Shown: positions 47,851-58,322 of the stretch, piece by piece
How positions within the stretch are numbered: position 1 is the stretch's first letter
Layout of the letters: every line of letters starts with the position of its first letter
From: Akanthomyces muscarius
Taxonomy: Eukaryota > Ascomycota > Sordariomycetes > Hypocreales > Cordycipitaceae
DNA length: 64,000 nt
Direction of reading: 5' to 3'
NCBI RefSeq assembly: GCF_028009165.1
Contig: NC_079241.1
Location: 6,386,001 to 6,450,000 of the forward strand
Notes under the pieces: generated by a model
What the model was told of the DNA's origin: nothing
Database searches by the model: none
What the model saw: the letters and a program-made list of their open reading frames with translations, nothing else
Made by a program: the position numbers and the translations under genes

Positions 47851-49247
47851 ATGGCCGCTAACCGCGGCGACGAGTTGTTGGGGGTCAACATTGCCTTCTT
47901 CATCCTAGCGTGTTGCGCCGTCTTGATGCGATGCTACACCCGCGCCTTTATTTCCAAATGTTTCGGAGCTGACGATTGGCTCATGGCGGTCGCTTGTGTA
48001 CGTTGCGCAGGTCCTTTGCTGCCGAGTTTAAACACGTCTTGCTGACCAGTTTTGGCAGTTGTTCTTCTTGGGATATGTGATTTGCTCCAACACGGGAGTA
48101 CACTACGGGACAGGACAGCACCGCGACGACCTAACCCCCGAAAACTATGCGACCGCAAAAAAGGTGAGAGTCAGAACTCGCAAGCCCAACTAGACGCAGA
48201 AGTTGACGAGAGGCAGTTTTGGTTTCTTTGCTACATCTTCTTCGGCTTGACAATGATGACGGCGAAGCTGTCCTTTGGCTGGCTCTTGCTACGCATAGTC
48301 GTCATCCCGCAGCATAAATGGGTCATCTATGCGACGTCGTTCTTTGTCGTTGTCGCTGGCCTTGCCTACTTTTTCGTTACAATGTTCCAGTGCCAGCCCG
48401 TGGCGCATTACTGGAACGACGCCATACCTGGCCATTGCCTCCCCATACACATATATGTCGCGTTGGGATACTTGTACAGCTCCGTCAGCGTCGCGACCGA
48501 CCTGGTTTTCGCGCTTTTGCCGGCCTTCATCATATGGCATCTCCAGATACGAACCGAAATCCGATGGGTCTTGATCTTCTTGATGGGTTTGGGCTGTGTG
48601 TAAGTTGCTTGCCTCATCACGGCTACATGGCTAGTCGCTAACGCCATCACTTCGCCAGGGCGAGCATTGCTGTTCTAGTGCGCGTAGCCTATCTCAGCAC
48701 GTTTTACGATCCCGATTTCCTATGTAAGCAGTCGTCGCATCGTCAGTTTTTCGATAGCTAATGGAGTGCAGGGGCGACGACGGATATTGCCATCTGGTCG
48801 ACCATTGAGATGGGCCTGGCTCTTACCGCTGCCAGCGTCTCTACTCTCCGGCCGCTGGCACGGTCTTGGGGCCTCCGCATCGGGTTCACGGACTACGCCT
48901 CGGCGGGGAGCGAAGACGTTAATAACGAGCTGCGACGTCCGTCGCAGCCTGTCAACCGTCGACGGAGCGAGCTGGGCATCCCAGTCTTCAACGCGTCTGG
49001 GACGTCGCAAGATACGCTGAACCCATCCCACGCACGAGACAAATCAGTCAGCTCACAGGCGACTGCGAATTACACTAGCCCGAAATTTGAGCGTGTACAA
49101 TGGTCAGCCAACACGAATGCCGACTTTGATCATGCTGGTGGCAGTATAGAGCTGTCATCGGTAGACAGAACGATGGATCACAGCACGTCGAGATATGGCG
49201 ACAAAAAGAGTGGCGTCAGGCAAACCGAAGCGGAAATGGAACCCTGA
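47851..49247 (+). CDS. fungal rhodopsin-like integral membrane protein
   Basis: A 391-residue seven-helix protein of the fungal rhodopsin-domain family (PTH11-related group without a CFEM domain). Exons are 47851-47997, 48059-48163, 48217-48599, 48659-48723 and 48772-49247; introns are 48-61 nt. Typical landmarks after splicing: FGADDWLMAVAC, GVHYGTGQHRDDL, KFWFLCYIFFGLTMMTAKLS, FQCQPVAHYWN, SSVSVATDLVFALLPAFIIW, and WATTDIAIWSTIEMGLALTA with STLRPLARSWG at the last helix. The C-terminal about 120 residues are hydrophilic and Ser-rich, probably cytosolic. Members are candidate G-protein-coupled or surface-sensing receptors, but ligands are unknown. The start ATG follows a CT-rich leader; an upstream in-frame ATG at 47776 would add 25 residues before the helix. 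Confidence 0.85.
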
Positions 49248-50530
49248 TTTTTTTTTTTTTTTGCATTATACCCATGGCCATGTTTGGCGGAGTTTTTTCT
49301 TTATTCGGCATATATATGAAGCCGAGGGCTGCAACCTCCGGATGCATTTGTTAGCGACAGCGCACTATGCTGGATAATAAAAGTTGTATTGCTTTTGATC
49401 AGATTGCTTTTGGTCCCGGATGATTATACGTATCAACAATCAGAATCAATGCATTTCGCTTGACTCGTTTCGTGCATCTGGGTGTGTCGGGGCGCAGCGG
49501 GGCAGCGGGGGAAGCATCACTATGCGTTTGGGGGTTCGAAACATCTATCCGTACATTGACGCGCATCAACCCGTCGTCAACCCTGCAGCGCATCATCACC
49601 CCTGATGGCGATGGATGGGGAAGAAGAAGGACCCTTTTGGCAAGAATGCAGAGGTAACTGCCGGCAGCGTGATTCTATGCAGTGAAGTGGCTGACCGGCC
49701 CTGCGTAGTATCGTCACCCACCCACTAGCGTTTTGCGACATTCCAACAGAGACATCGCCAGCCACCTATGAAGTCAAAGCTGAAGCTGCCAGAGCTGGGC
49801 TTGCTTTTTTCTCCGCAGTCATGGCTTTCGGAACTTGTCACGCCAGAGTATCGAACGATGCGTTTCCTAGCGGACTCGAGACGTCATTCTAGGCTGCTGC
49901 AGCCAGTCGCGTTGGGTGGCGCGAGCGAGTTTTACTGGGAGCCGCCGTTTGACTGCGGGCGGTAAAATCTACCATGTTTGCCTCAGCCAGCGCGCGGCAG
50001 CAGCGACATGGAAGAAATGCACAAGTGCGTCATGCAGTCGAATATGGCTGCACGCGTTGGCTGCAGTAGCACGAGGCGGCACAGGGTCAAAGGGCAAGTC
50101 GCAGCACATGAAGAGTCTGGCACACGGCACTGCACGATTGACTGCCGCAGTCATAAGCCCGACCACTCACGAAAAGAGACGGGCATTTAGCTGCAGCTAC
50201 TGGCTTGTCACCAGAACGCTGTCCACCCAAGCCCTTCCTGCACGACATGATGAGTGGCGTATGTTTGATGGAGCAAGCGCACGAAAACCGGGAAATATGA
50301 GGCCGGTGGAGCAAAAACACGATGCACGCTGCTGCAAAGAAGTCAAGTCTACCAGTAGCGCAAAGAAGGTGCATCGCGACCTAAGTCATAATAAGCAACG
50401 GACACGCAAATCTCTATAGCTGGGATTCACGTGGTTACATGTATCTCACCGCCACCCCGTTCTATATCTTTCGCTATTCATCCGCCGTCCTCTGTGACTG
50501 GAACCTACCTTTTTCAAACAAGCCTTCACC
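49248..50530. other. intergenic region
   Basis: Only short unsupported open frames. One TACCAGTA site at 50350. The final 70 bases are the CT-rich leader of the Ran-like gene. Confidence 0.5.
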
Positions 50531-51403
50531 ATGGAGTCACAATTCAAAGTAGTCATCATCGGTGACGCTGCAGTTGGAAAGGTACTTTCTGTTCCCGATG
50601 TTTCTTCAAACATCCATACCAGCGATGGCGCTCTTTACGCGGGGCTCAAACCTGCAAATGCTTGACTAACATGGCCGTCTAGACTGCATTCGTAAGACGC
50701 CACATGTCTGTACCTGTAGATTCTGAGGAAAGATATACTCCGACGCTTGGAGTCGATGTATACCCCGTGAAATTTACAACTGTTAGTAATTCCTTTTCGT
50801 CATCCTATTCTCCGCAGATAGCTCACGTCATTCATCCTAGAATTACGGACATGTTACATTCGCCGTGTGGGACACGGCTGGCCAGGAGAAGCTTGCAGCT
50901 CTTCGTGATGGGTACTACGCCGGCGCACATGCTGCCATCATAATGTTTGACGTTTCTTCGCGGGTAACGTATAAAAATGTCTCCTCCTGGTATAGTATGC
51001 ATTCTCCTCATGTGAGCACACAGATTTTCCAAATAATTTTGTTGATGATTTTATAGGGGACATTGAGCGGATATGCCCCAACATTCCCGTCGTTCTATGC
51101 GGCAACAAGGTTGATGTTAAAAATCGCCAGGTCCAAGCAAGGTCAATGACGTTTCATCGTAAGAAACGTATCCAGTACTTCGACATGTCTGCCCGTGCAA
51201 ACTTCAACATTGAGAAACCGTTTCTGTGGCTAGCAAGGACACTTACACAGAAGCCTGACCTGGTACAAATCACCTCTATTCGATGTTTGTTGCCTGCTCT
51301 AATTGCTCATCTATAGGTATTCCAAGGTGACCATTTTAAGGCACCTGAGCTTTCCATTGATGAGGCGCATAGAATGCAATTAGAGAAAGACCCGGCAGAG
51401 GCA

Positions 51404-51441
<38 letters not shown>

Positions 51442-51454
51442 GGATGATCTTTAA
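50531..51454 (+). CDS. divergent Ran-type small GTPase
   Basis: A 215-residue GTPase close in length to Ran/Gsp1. Five exons: 50531-50581, 50683-50781, 50841-50994, 51057-51262, 51317-51454; the introns (54-101 nt) include one GTTAGT donor. GTPase boxes: P-loop GDAAVGKT (11-18), switch [13 protein letters not shown] with Thr38, WDTAGQEK (60-67), NKVD (118-121) and SAR (146-148, where Ran has SAK). Ran-specific marks are the run [26 protein letters not shown], and [13 protein letters not shown], plus an acidic tail ending DEDDL. The tail is an unusually long run of Asp encoded by GAT repeats (51409-51440). Ran is normally almost invariant in ascomycetes, so this level of change marks a paralogue. 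It may have kept importin binding (basic patch and acidic tail) while altering nucleotide handling. Confidence 0.85.
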
Positions 51455-52671
51455 TTTTTTTTTAAACGGGCAATTTTTGGACATGTCAAAACCGCACCCA
51501 TTTGGAGGTGGATGTACACGGAACTGAGAGTGGCTTATTCTACTGTATCCCATTCAGAAGTTTACCTTCTAATAAATATATCTGCTGCTCCGCGCTTTAC
51601 CGTAGCAAAGGGCAACAAGTAAAAACGAGAGTGACACTGTACATTTTCTCGTCAGCTGAAAATGGGCAGATACCGAACCTGCACGCCACTGTAGCGAAAG
51701 ACCCAAGCAACAAAAAATCAGCAAAAAGAATCATCACCCTCCCCCCCCCATCTAAGCCGTGCTGTTCTCCCTTGCAGCTCTTCTTCCCTGCCCCGTCGTG
51801 GTGGCGCCCATGCGCCCGGCCCATGCTCTTTTCTTCTTCGTCCTGCGTAAAGCTGAAACACGAAAGGCAGTCGGACGGCGCGACGCCATTGGCTGGTTGG
51901 CAGACGCCGAGATCCCCCCTGTCTTAAGCCAGCCCAGGCTATAGTCGACAATGGACGGACCAGTCAGCGGGCGGGCGCTCGCAGCACAGCACGGCCGCTA
52001 GCCTTGAATCTGCCTGCGGAATGCCCGATTCGTGTCGCCCATTGGCCCATGGCGCCATCAGGTCGGGCGGGCGCCAGTGGAATGTGGTCCCTGCAGGGGC
52101 AGAGAGAGCCTTTGCAGATGGGGTTCAACAGCGAGTTTCACAGAGTCAGGGGTATTTGCAGAAAGTGTGGACGAATGCCATGGGGGGAGGGGAGGGGAGT
52201 ACAGGTCGCTCGAGCAAGTCAACTAACTAACCGTTCCCGCAGAGGCAGCCTGCCACAAAGTGACCAGGTCCTGACGAGCATTTATCTGGCGGCGGCTCCC
52301 GTACCTTTTTTCTCCTTCCTTTCCTCTCATCCTCATCGGAACATTCATTCTCTCTTTTTTTTTCTCTTGCAAGACGGTACTGGTGCCCGGCTCACGACCT
52401 CTCTTTCTTCATTCCTTCTATTCACAACTTCCGTTTCTTCTCACGGAAACTACTATCCTTGCTTGCGCAGGTCGCCTCTCTCTTCGATCTTGAGCTTGCT
52501 TTCCAAGTGTTACACACAAACAAACGTGATAAGTCGACCACAGTCCGACACACACACAACTACAATCCTTTTTTTGCGTGACCCCAGGCACCAGACGAGC
52601 AATCAGTCCTAACCGCAGCGCGGCCTCAAACCTTCCTTTTTTCCCTCTCACTCTCTATAACAACCGTCAAG
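51455..52671. promoter_or_regulatory. upstream region of the lysozyme-like gene
   Basis: The first half is unremarkable. The last 370 bases are strongly CT-rich and form a long leader ending in CCGTCAAGATG. No other gene is recognised. Confidence 0.5.
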
Positions 52672-53883
52672 ATGAAGACTTCCACATCCGTGGCTCTCCT
52701 CAGCCTCTTCAACGCCATCGCGGCCTATCCGACCCTCAAGAGCATCTTTGTTCGCGATTGCCAGCCTGGCCACCTGGTCTGCCAGGGCAATGGCCAGTTT
52801 GGCATTTGCAACATTGACAGCACCGCCATCTTCATGAACGTCGCCGAGGGCACCAAGTGCGTCTGCTCTGGAAGCGACTGCACTATCGCTGCCCTCGAGG
52901 CTGGTGATGCGCCCGCTCAGTCCTCTCAGGATACTCCTGCTCCTGCGCCCTCCTCGCAGTCTCCTGCCCCTTCACCTTCCTCGCAGGCTGCTGCTCCCCC
53001 GCCTCCCTCTCAGCCAGCGCCCGAATCGACCCAGTCCGCCTCCACGGCCTCGTCGCAGCCCACGTCCCAGCAGCCTGCTCCTCAGCCCACCGCGCCGTCC
53101 ACCTCCGCCGCCACTGCTCCTGCTCCTACCGCTTCTTCCTCTGCTGGTGGTGTCTTCAAGGAGATTCCCACTGCCACCCTTCCCGTCCCGGAGACCTCAT
53201 CCGCTGCGTCGCCCAGCCAGTCCTCGGCGCCCTCGTCTGGCTCCAGCCCTGGCGGCATCAACATCGGCGGCGGCAAGGCGTATCTCAAGACGTTCACCGG
53301 CGACGGCGCCGCCTCTGCCGGCTGGCCCTCGCAGAGCCAGTGGGGAAGCTTTGACAGCATGTGGGAGGCCAACGTGAACAACGTCATGTCCAAGTCGTGC
53401 ACCGGCTTCGGCCAGGCCAACAACTCGCCGTCTGAGAGCGCCGACATCAAGTCGGCCATCGAAAACGTGGCCCAGTCCTCGGGCGTCGACGCGCGCTTCA
53501 TCCTCGCCATTGTCATGCAGGAGTCCAACGGCTGCGTCCGCGCCCCGACGACAAACTACGGCGTCATCAACCCGGGCCTCATGCAGTCCCACGACGGCTC
53601 CAGCTCCTGCTTCAACGTCAATCCCTGCCCCAAGAGCACCATCCAGGGCATGATCGAGGACGGCGTCAACGGCACGCCCTCGGGCGACGGCCTGAAGCAG
53701 CTCCTCGCCAAGGCCGGCGGCAACAACGCCGCCGCCTTTTACAAGGCCGCGCGCATGTACAACTCGGGCTCCGTCGACCCCAGCGGCGATCTTGGAAAGG
53801 GCATCGCCACGCACTGCTACGTCAGCGACATTGCGAACCGTCTTCTTGGCTGGTCCGAGGGCGTCGGTGGCTGCCACATGTAA
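52672..53883 (+). CDS. secreted lysozyme-like (SLT/GH23-type) protein
   Basis: A 403-residue single-exon secreted protein. Residues 1-18 are a signal peptide (AIAA-YPTL). Residues 30-70 hold six cysteines (30, 37, 46, 63, 65, 70) in CQPGHLVCQGNGQFGIC and GTKCVCSGSDC, a pattern like small fungal chitin- or carbohydrate-binding modules. Residues 78-195 are a Ser/Pro/Ala/Gln-rich linker, likely O-glycosylated. The C-terminal domain has ILAIVMQESNGCVR (candidate catalytic Glu284) and INPGLMQSHDG (302-305 GLMQ), the two hallmarks of soluble lytic transglycosylase-like lysozyme folds, then NAAAFYKAARMYNSG. Such enzymes cleave peptidoglycan in bacteria; fungal members could act on bacterial walls or chitin-like glycans. 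Codon bias is strong. Activity is inferred from the motif only. Confidence 0.75.
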   Translation: MKTSTSVALLSLFNAIAAYPTLKSIFVRDCQPGHLVCQGNGQFGICNIDSTAIFMNVAEGTKCVCSGSDCTIAALEAGDAPAQSSQDTPAPAPSSQSPAPSPSSQAAAPPPPSQPAPESTQSASTASSQPTSQQPAPQPTAPSTSAATAPAPTASSSAGGVFKEIPTATLPVPETSSAASPSQSSAPSSGSSPGGINIGGGKAYLKTFTGDGAASAGWPSQSQWGSFDSMWEANVNNVMSKSCTGFGQANNSPSESADIKSAIENVAQSSGVDARFILAIVMQESNGCVRAPTTNYGVINPGLMQSHDGSSSCFNVNPCPKSTIQGMIEDGVNGTPSGDGLKQLLAKAGGNNAAAFYKAARMYNSGSVDPSGDLGKGIATHCYVSDIANRLLGWSEGVGGCHM

Positions 53884-54060
53884 ATGTGCCATTTTTTTGT
53901 ACCAGTACGGAGCAATGTATAGCCCATCTACAAAGTTGCCCCTTGGAGTTTTCGGCTGTCTTTACTTTCTTTCACTTCTCTTCTCTCGTTTATAGACTAT
54001 ATTCCAAAACGCGTGCGGCCCGCTGGGTGCACAGGCATTCATTGCAAGAAAAATCCAGAG

Positions 54061-54194
54061 ATTTCACATCACCCACACAAACTGCAAATGCATCTCGTCA
54101 TCACGGTGAAGTCGTAACCTAGAAAGAATTTCACATCATCCACACAAACTGCAAATGCATCTCGTCATCATCGCAAAATCGTAACCTAGAAAGA
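54061..54194. repeat. 67-bp direct duplication
   Basis: Two adjacent copies starting ATTTCACATC at 54061 and 54128 and ending with GTAACCTAGAAAGAA. They differ at only a few positions. Confidence 0.9.
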
Positions 54195-55567
54195 ATTATC
54201 CCAGCCCCGGGACGGAACTTACACACGAGTCGCGGTGTGAGACTGTGGGCCTGGTGAGCTGCCCGTGCCGTTGCGAGGCTGGAAGAGCACCGGGCAGCGG
54301 CTCGTTAGCTTCTGGGACGGGACCACGAATCACGCAGGCCAAATGTCTCAGTCGTTGAAAAAAAAGTTCTCGTCTATTCGGCCCTTGTCATCTGCAAGGG
54401 CGCCGCTGTGCATCTTTTTTTCTTCTTCTTCTGTTGCACGGACGGATGGTGGCCTAGATTAGGGTTCCAGGACAGCCACCTGCGCTGCAAAGGCAGTGCA
54501 ACCCCATGTTCTATGTTGTGCGCCTACGATAGTCGTTATTCCATGAGAGTAACTGTTGGCTTGCAGCCGCCCCAGCCACTTCATTTTCTTCAACGCGTTT
54601 TTCTATTCTCTACTATAATTCACACAATGGCCACAATGCTATTCCACAATGCTATTCACTGGAGAGACATAGAGTGGATCCCCTTGACGGGAAATCTCAG
54701 AGCTGCTTCACTTGGAAAAAAAAAAAAAACCCCCCAAACGGCCGGCAAGGAAAAACATCGTGATTGATGAAAAGAGGTCTCGAAAATTGGCAACGTGCTC
54801 GTAATTTTAATGGTCCGTCAGGCTTCAGTTGCGGCGCCATACCAAAGCGACCATTATACGCCAACAAGACATTCGATGGTGGCCAATGTAGAGGAGCAGT
54901 AATCTGTGTCCGTACAAAGTTATTAAATGCTCTATTATATCTCTGAAAAGGAAAATTAAAGCCTCAAATCCAGCTACGATGGGGCTGGCTCCTGCTCAAA
55001 TGTGCACCCCTTGCACGTACCACTTGCAGGAGGCGCACGTATATGAGGCGCGAGGTATAGTCCAAATTCCCCTTGTCAAATTAAACAGGCTGAATCCTAC
55101 ACTCCTTCGATAATCACCCCATTGGCAGGTTTCAGATATGGTAATGCTAGATCGTTTTGTTTGCCATTACTGAGTAATAGATAATTCATGCCAATCCCCG
55201 CATGCCGGGTAAGCGGCTAGGACGTGTTTCAAACCACGATCATACGCATCCAGTGGCCCTGACCACTTCATAATATTGCATGCATCGGCTTTTCACATTT
55301 ATGAGAAGGATACTGACTTTGAGGTAACGTAACCATGATTACTGCACGTAGAGCTGTGATTATACGCAAGTGTATCATTACCGGTGTATTGATACTAAAC
55401 TAATCGTCATTTGCCGGTTGAACCGACCCATCGCAAACGCCAAGGAGAACGCGAAAGAGAAAGAAAAAATTAGAAAAAGAAAAACGGGAACCTACAGATT
55501 AAGAAGAGAATGAAAAAAAGAAAGAGAAATAGAAAGCATAAGTAGACGAATAACCCCAAAAGAAAAG

Positions 55568-55945
55568 GACAGACGGCGATGCCAAGGAAAGAAAGCAAGA
55601 TGCACCAACGCCGACCATCCAACGCCGTGAGAGCCAGTCTCAAAATCAACTGGCCCAGCCAATAAAGAGCGAGTGTGTGAGAGGAGCCAAAGATGGACAG
55701 CGACGCCAAGGAGAGAAAGCAAAAGACCACCAACGCCAATCATCCAGCGCCAAAAGGACCAGTTCCAAAGCTCAGCCGGTTCCAGCCAACCAAAAACGAG
55801 TGTGTAATCCCCAAGGAAAAGACAGACGGCGATGCCAAGGAAAGAAAACAAGATGCCACCAACGCCAGCCAGCCAGCGCCGTAAGGACCAGTCCCAAGAT
55901 TCAACTGGTCCAGCCAGTCATGAACGAGTGTGTGAAAGAAAGCAC
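55568..55945. repeat. three tandem copies of a 124-129 bp unit
   Basis: The marker GACAG(A)CGGCGATGCCAAGG recurs at 55568, 55696 and 55821, followed each time by a shared GCCA-rich segment and an end reading AACGAGTGTGTG. Spacing of the GCCAAGG core is 124 and then 129 bases. Copies differ by small indels, so no common frame is kept through all three. Confidence 0.85.
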
Positions 55946-56802
55946 TTTACCTGAAGTACGTTACCTGAATAATGAAGGTGGAGGAATGCGTCGTCGAGAC
56001 GGCAATGAGTATGATTTTGATTGAAGGAGAGGAGTTTTGGTCAAAAGGAAGCCTTGCAAGGAGCGTTGGAAGCAAGACACTCGGAAGAGTAGTGTAAAAG
56101 AGGGCGAGAATTGAACGTGTGGAAAGATTGACAGAGATTCAGAGAAACGAGCAAAGGACAAGTCGGAGTGAGCGTCAAAGGAAGGAAAAGCAGCGCTCTC
56201 AGAACGCGCAAGGAGTTAGAGGTAAGGACAGTGTAAGACGACCAGCGCAACGAGAAGGTGTGTGTGCGCCGGGCGCCCGCTATGCTCTGCCAGCGAAGAA
56301 TGAACGGTGCACTGGGCACTTTAGAGAACCAAAGTGTGGTGTATTGATAAGAGCCATTGCTCTTTGGAAAGGATTGGATTTTGCCGCTTTGTGCTCGCGG
56401 CGTGGGCATTGTCATGATGTCCCAGACATCAAGGCGTGCGGCCGATAGCTTGAAAAGGCACTCAAGCAAAGTCTGTAACGCTGGAAGCAGCCACTCCAAG
56501 CGCCGTGCAACCAGGCACAGGCGTTTCAAGAGCGTTTTGCATGGCTGGTGACCAGCACCAGTTCCAGCTTGCGCGCGCTTCGCAACATGATCAGTTTCGC
56601 CGGGAAGCGGCGCGTGGTGTGTGACGTGTGTCTTGTCTCGCGACTGTATGTATAGTCTTATCCGTAGTGGTGCTCAGCACCCTGCCACATGATCTTCTTG
56701 CGCCAGGCAGGCAGTCATGCGCTTTGGCCAAAAAAAGAGTGTTTGATGATGAATTTTTCTTCTTTTTGTTTTTTTTTTCGTAAGCCGGCGGTGCGCCAGG
56801 CA

Positions 56803-56982
56803 TCAGTGGCGGCTCCCGTGATTGTGAAAGTCGGCCGCCGACATTCTGGACATGGCGCGGCTGCGTTTGAGCTGATGAAGGATGATGTGGTCGGACGGGC
56901 CTCTGCTCAGCGGCATTGCCTGAATGCCAGTGACGGCCAGCGCCAGGAAGATGAGCCCGAAAAGAGAAGAGAGTAACGACAT
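56803..56982 (-). CDS. small secreted peptide precursor, 59 residues
   Basis: A short single-exon frame with a strong signal peptide: MSLLSSLFGLIFLALAVTG then IQA, with a cleavage site near residue 22. The mature part is 37 residues with no cysteine. It contains a dibasic LKR at residues 38-40 that could be cut by a Kex2-type protease to release a 19-residue peptide of His, Arg, Ser and Met character. Upstream are a 120-base CT-rich leader and a TATAAA box (57169-57174), the layout of a well-expressed fungal gene. I recognise no family. It could be a small effector, an antimicrobial peptide or a signalling peptide. It is too short to score in most gene predictions. Confidence 0.5.
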   Translation of the reverse strand: MSLLSSLFGLIFLALAVTGIQAMPLSRGPSDHIILHQLKRSRAMSRMSAADFHNHGSRH

Positions 56983-58322
56983 GAGGATGTCTTGCTCTCA
57001 CTCAAGAGTAGAGAAGGGAAAAAGAAAAAGGCGAAATATGCAAGTAGAGAGCTAGTTGCACAAGTCTGTTGTAGCCGCCAAGTCTGTGTTTGTAGTTTGG
57101 TTGCGAGTTGAAACTGTTGCTGTTGTTGGTGTCGAGAAAATCTGAGATGAGAGAGGAGAGCGAGGGTCTTTATAGATGTTGCAATGCCATATCTTGTTCA
57201 GCTTGAGAAATAATGTCGTAATTGGTTTATGCGCACCAGCCTCCTGGAATACATCGATTCTCATGATGCTTGAGTCTAGACGCCAATATACCTAGCTGTG
57301 GCGGGCGGATGGGTGACGGCGACTGGAATGTTGGCGTCTGAGTCCCCATTGTTGGCTGCACCAGCCTCTCACAGCGATGGAGGTCACGGTAATTTCGGCG
57401 GTCTAGATGACGCTTTTTTTTCCACGCAATAAAAATTTCCGACTCGGGATTGGGACTTTTTGAGACAAAGGTGAATGAATCGCTCATTGTTTTCTCGGAA
57501 CGGTCCATGAGATGCCAGGCGCGCCGAGAAATGCGTGGCCACTGACCAACCGCCTCTTTGACGCGGACGTCAACCGCGCGGTCAGTCGTCTCAATCGACT
57601 TGTATGTGAGGTAGTTTATTGAAACAGTTGAGATATTGACAAGGCTTGATCAAAGGCCGCATCTTCCTGTCTCAATTCTATCCGCGGCCGATGACGTCTC
57701 AACTAGCCTCACTTACATCAGTCGGTGGCTCGCTGAATGTAAAGCCGCAATATTGTTTGCAACAACAAAGGGTGCTGTCGGGGTGAAGGAAAGCTTGCGC
57801 TTTGACTAGTAAAAAAATATCTATTAATTCATAAACTTTCAGGTCTCTTTTGGGGTTTCTTTGTGACTTCTACTTCAAACCGCCGCATTGTTCGTATTGG
57901 GCACAAGAGTTTAGCCAGGTCCAGTAAAGCTACAGTGGACAAGTGTACTTTACAGTGAAGAGTCACAGGCGGGGCCGCTGGCCCGCTGAACGGTGGACAG
58001 ATACAGTGGAGGGCTGGGGTGACTAAGCCTCGCGCGCCAATCAGAGGCTGCCATGCTAGCGGCAACGGCCTGCAAGGTACCGCCAACCGCGCTGGCTTCC
58101 AAAATATTCTAGAGCCACATCATCAACCAAGCTTACAACCTGTCCTTTTGGCGGAAAAAGAGTCATAGCTGCTCTACGGGGAGGTCTTTGGGAATTATAA
58201 CCTTGCTCAAATCGTCTCTCCGGCTGGCCCGGATTTTCGTCGTTGTCACCTCGCGGCATATCCATATTCTCGTCCGCCATCACACCAGGTCGAACCAGCA
58301 TTCACACCAGCCATCTTCTGCA
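56983..58322. other. divergent intergenic region (peptide gene / Sil1)
   Basis: Holds the promoters of the small secreted peptide gene (minus) and the Sil1 gene (plus). A 93-residue minus-strand frame (57508-57227) has no recognisable motif. No RNA gene is seen. Confidence 0.45.
57169..57174 (-). promoter_or_regulatory. TATA box of the small secreted peptide gene
   Basis: TATAAA on the minus strand, 187 bases upstream of the ATG. The sequence between them is CT-rich. Confidence 0.5.

Larger units (their letters stand above)
53884..56802. other. intergenic region with local repeats
   Basis: Contains two repeat loci, listed separately (54061-54194 and about 55568-55945), and a TACCAGTA site at 53900, just 17 bases after the stop of the preceding gene. 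Minus-strand frames at 55470-55851 and 56041-56529 are open, but they arise from repetitive or biased sequence with no domain. Confidence 0.45.

Noticed and set aside
55470..55851. Hydrophobic minus-strand frames that resemble a small membrane protein
   Set aside because: They overlap the three-copy minisatellite and purine-rich tracts; the frames shift between copies.
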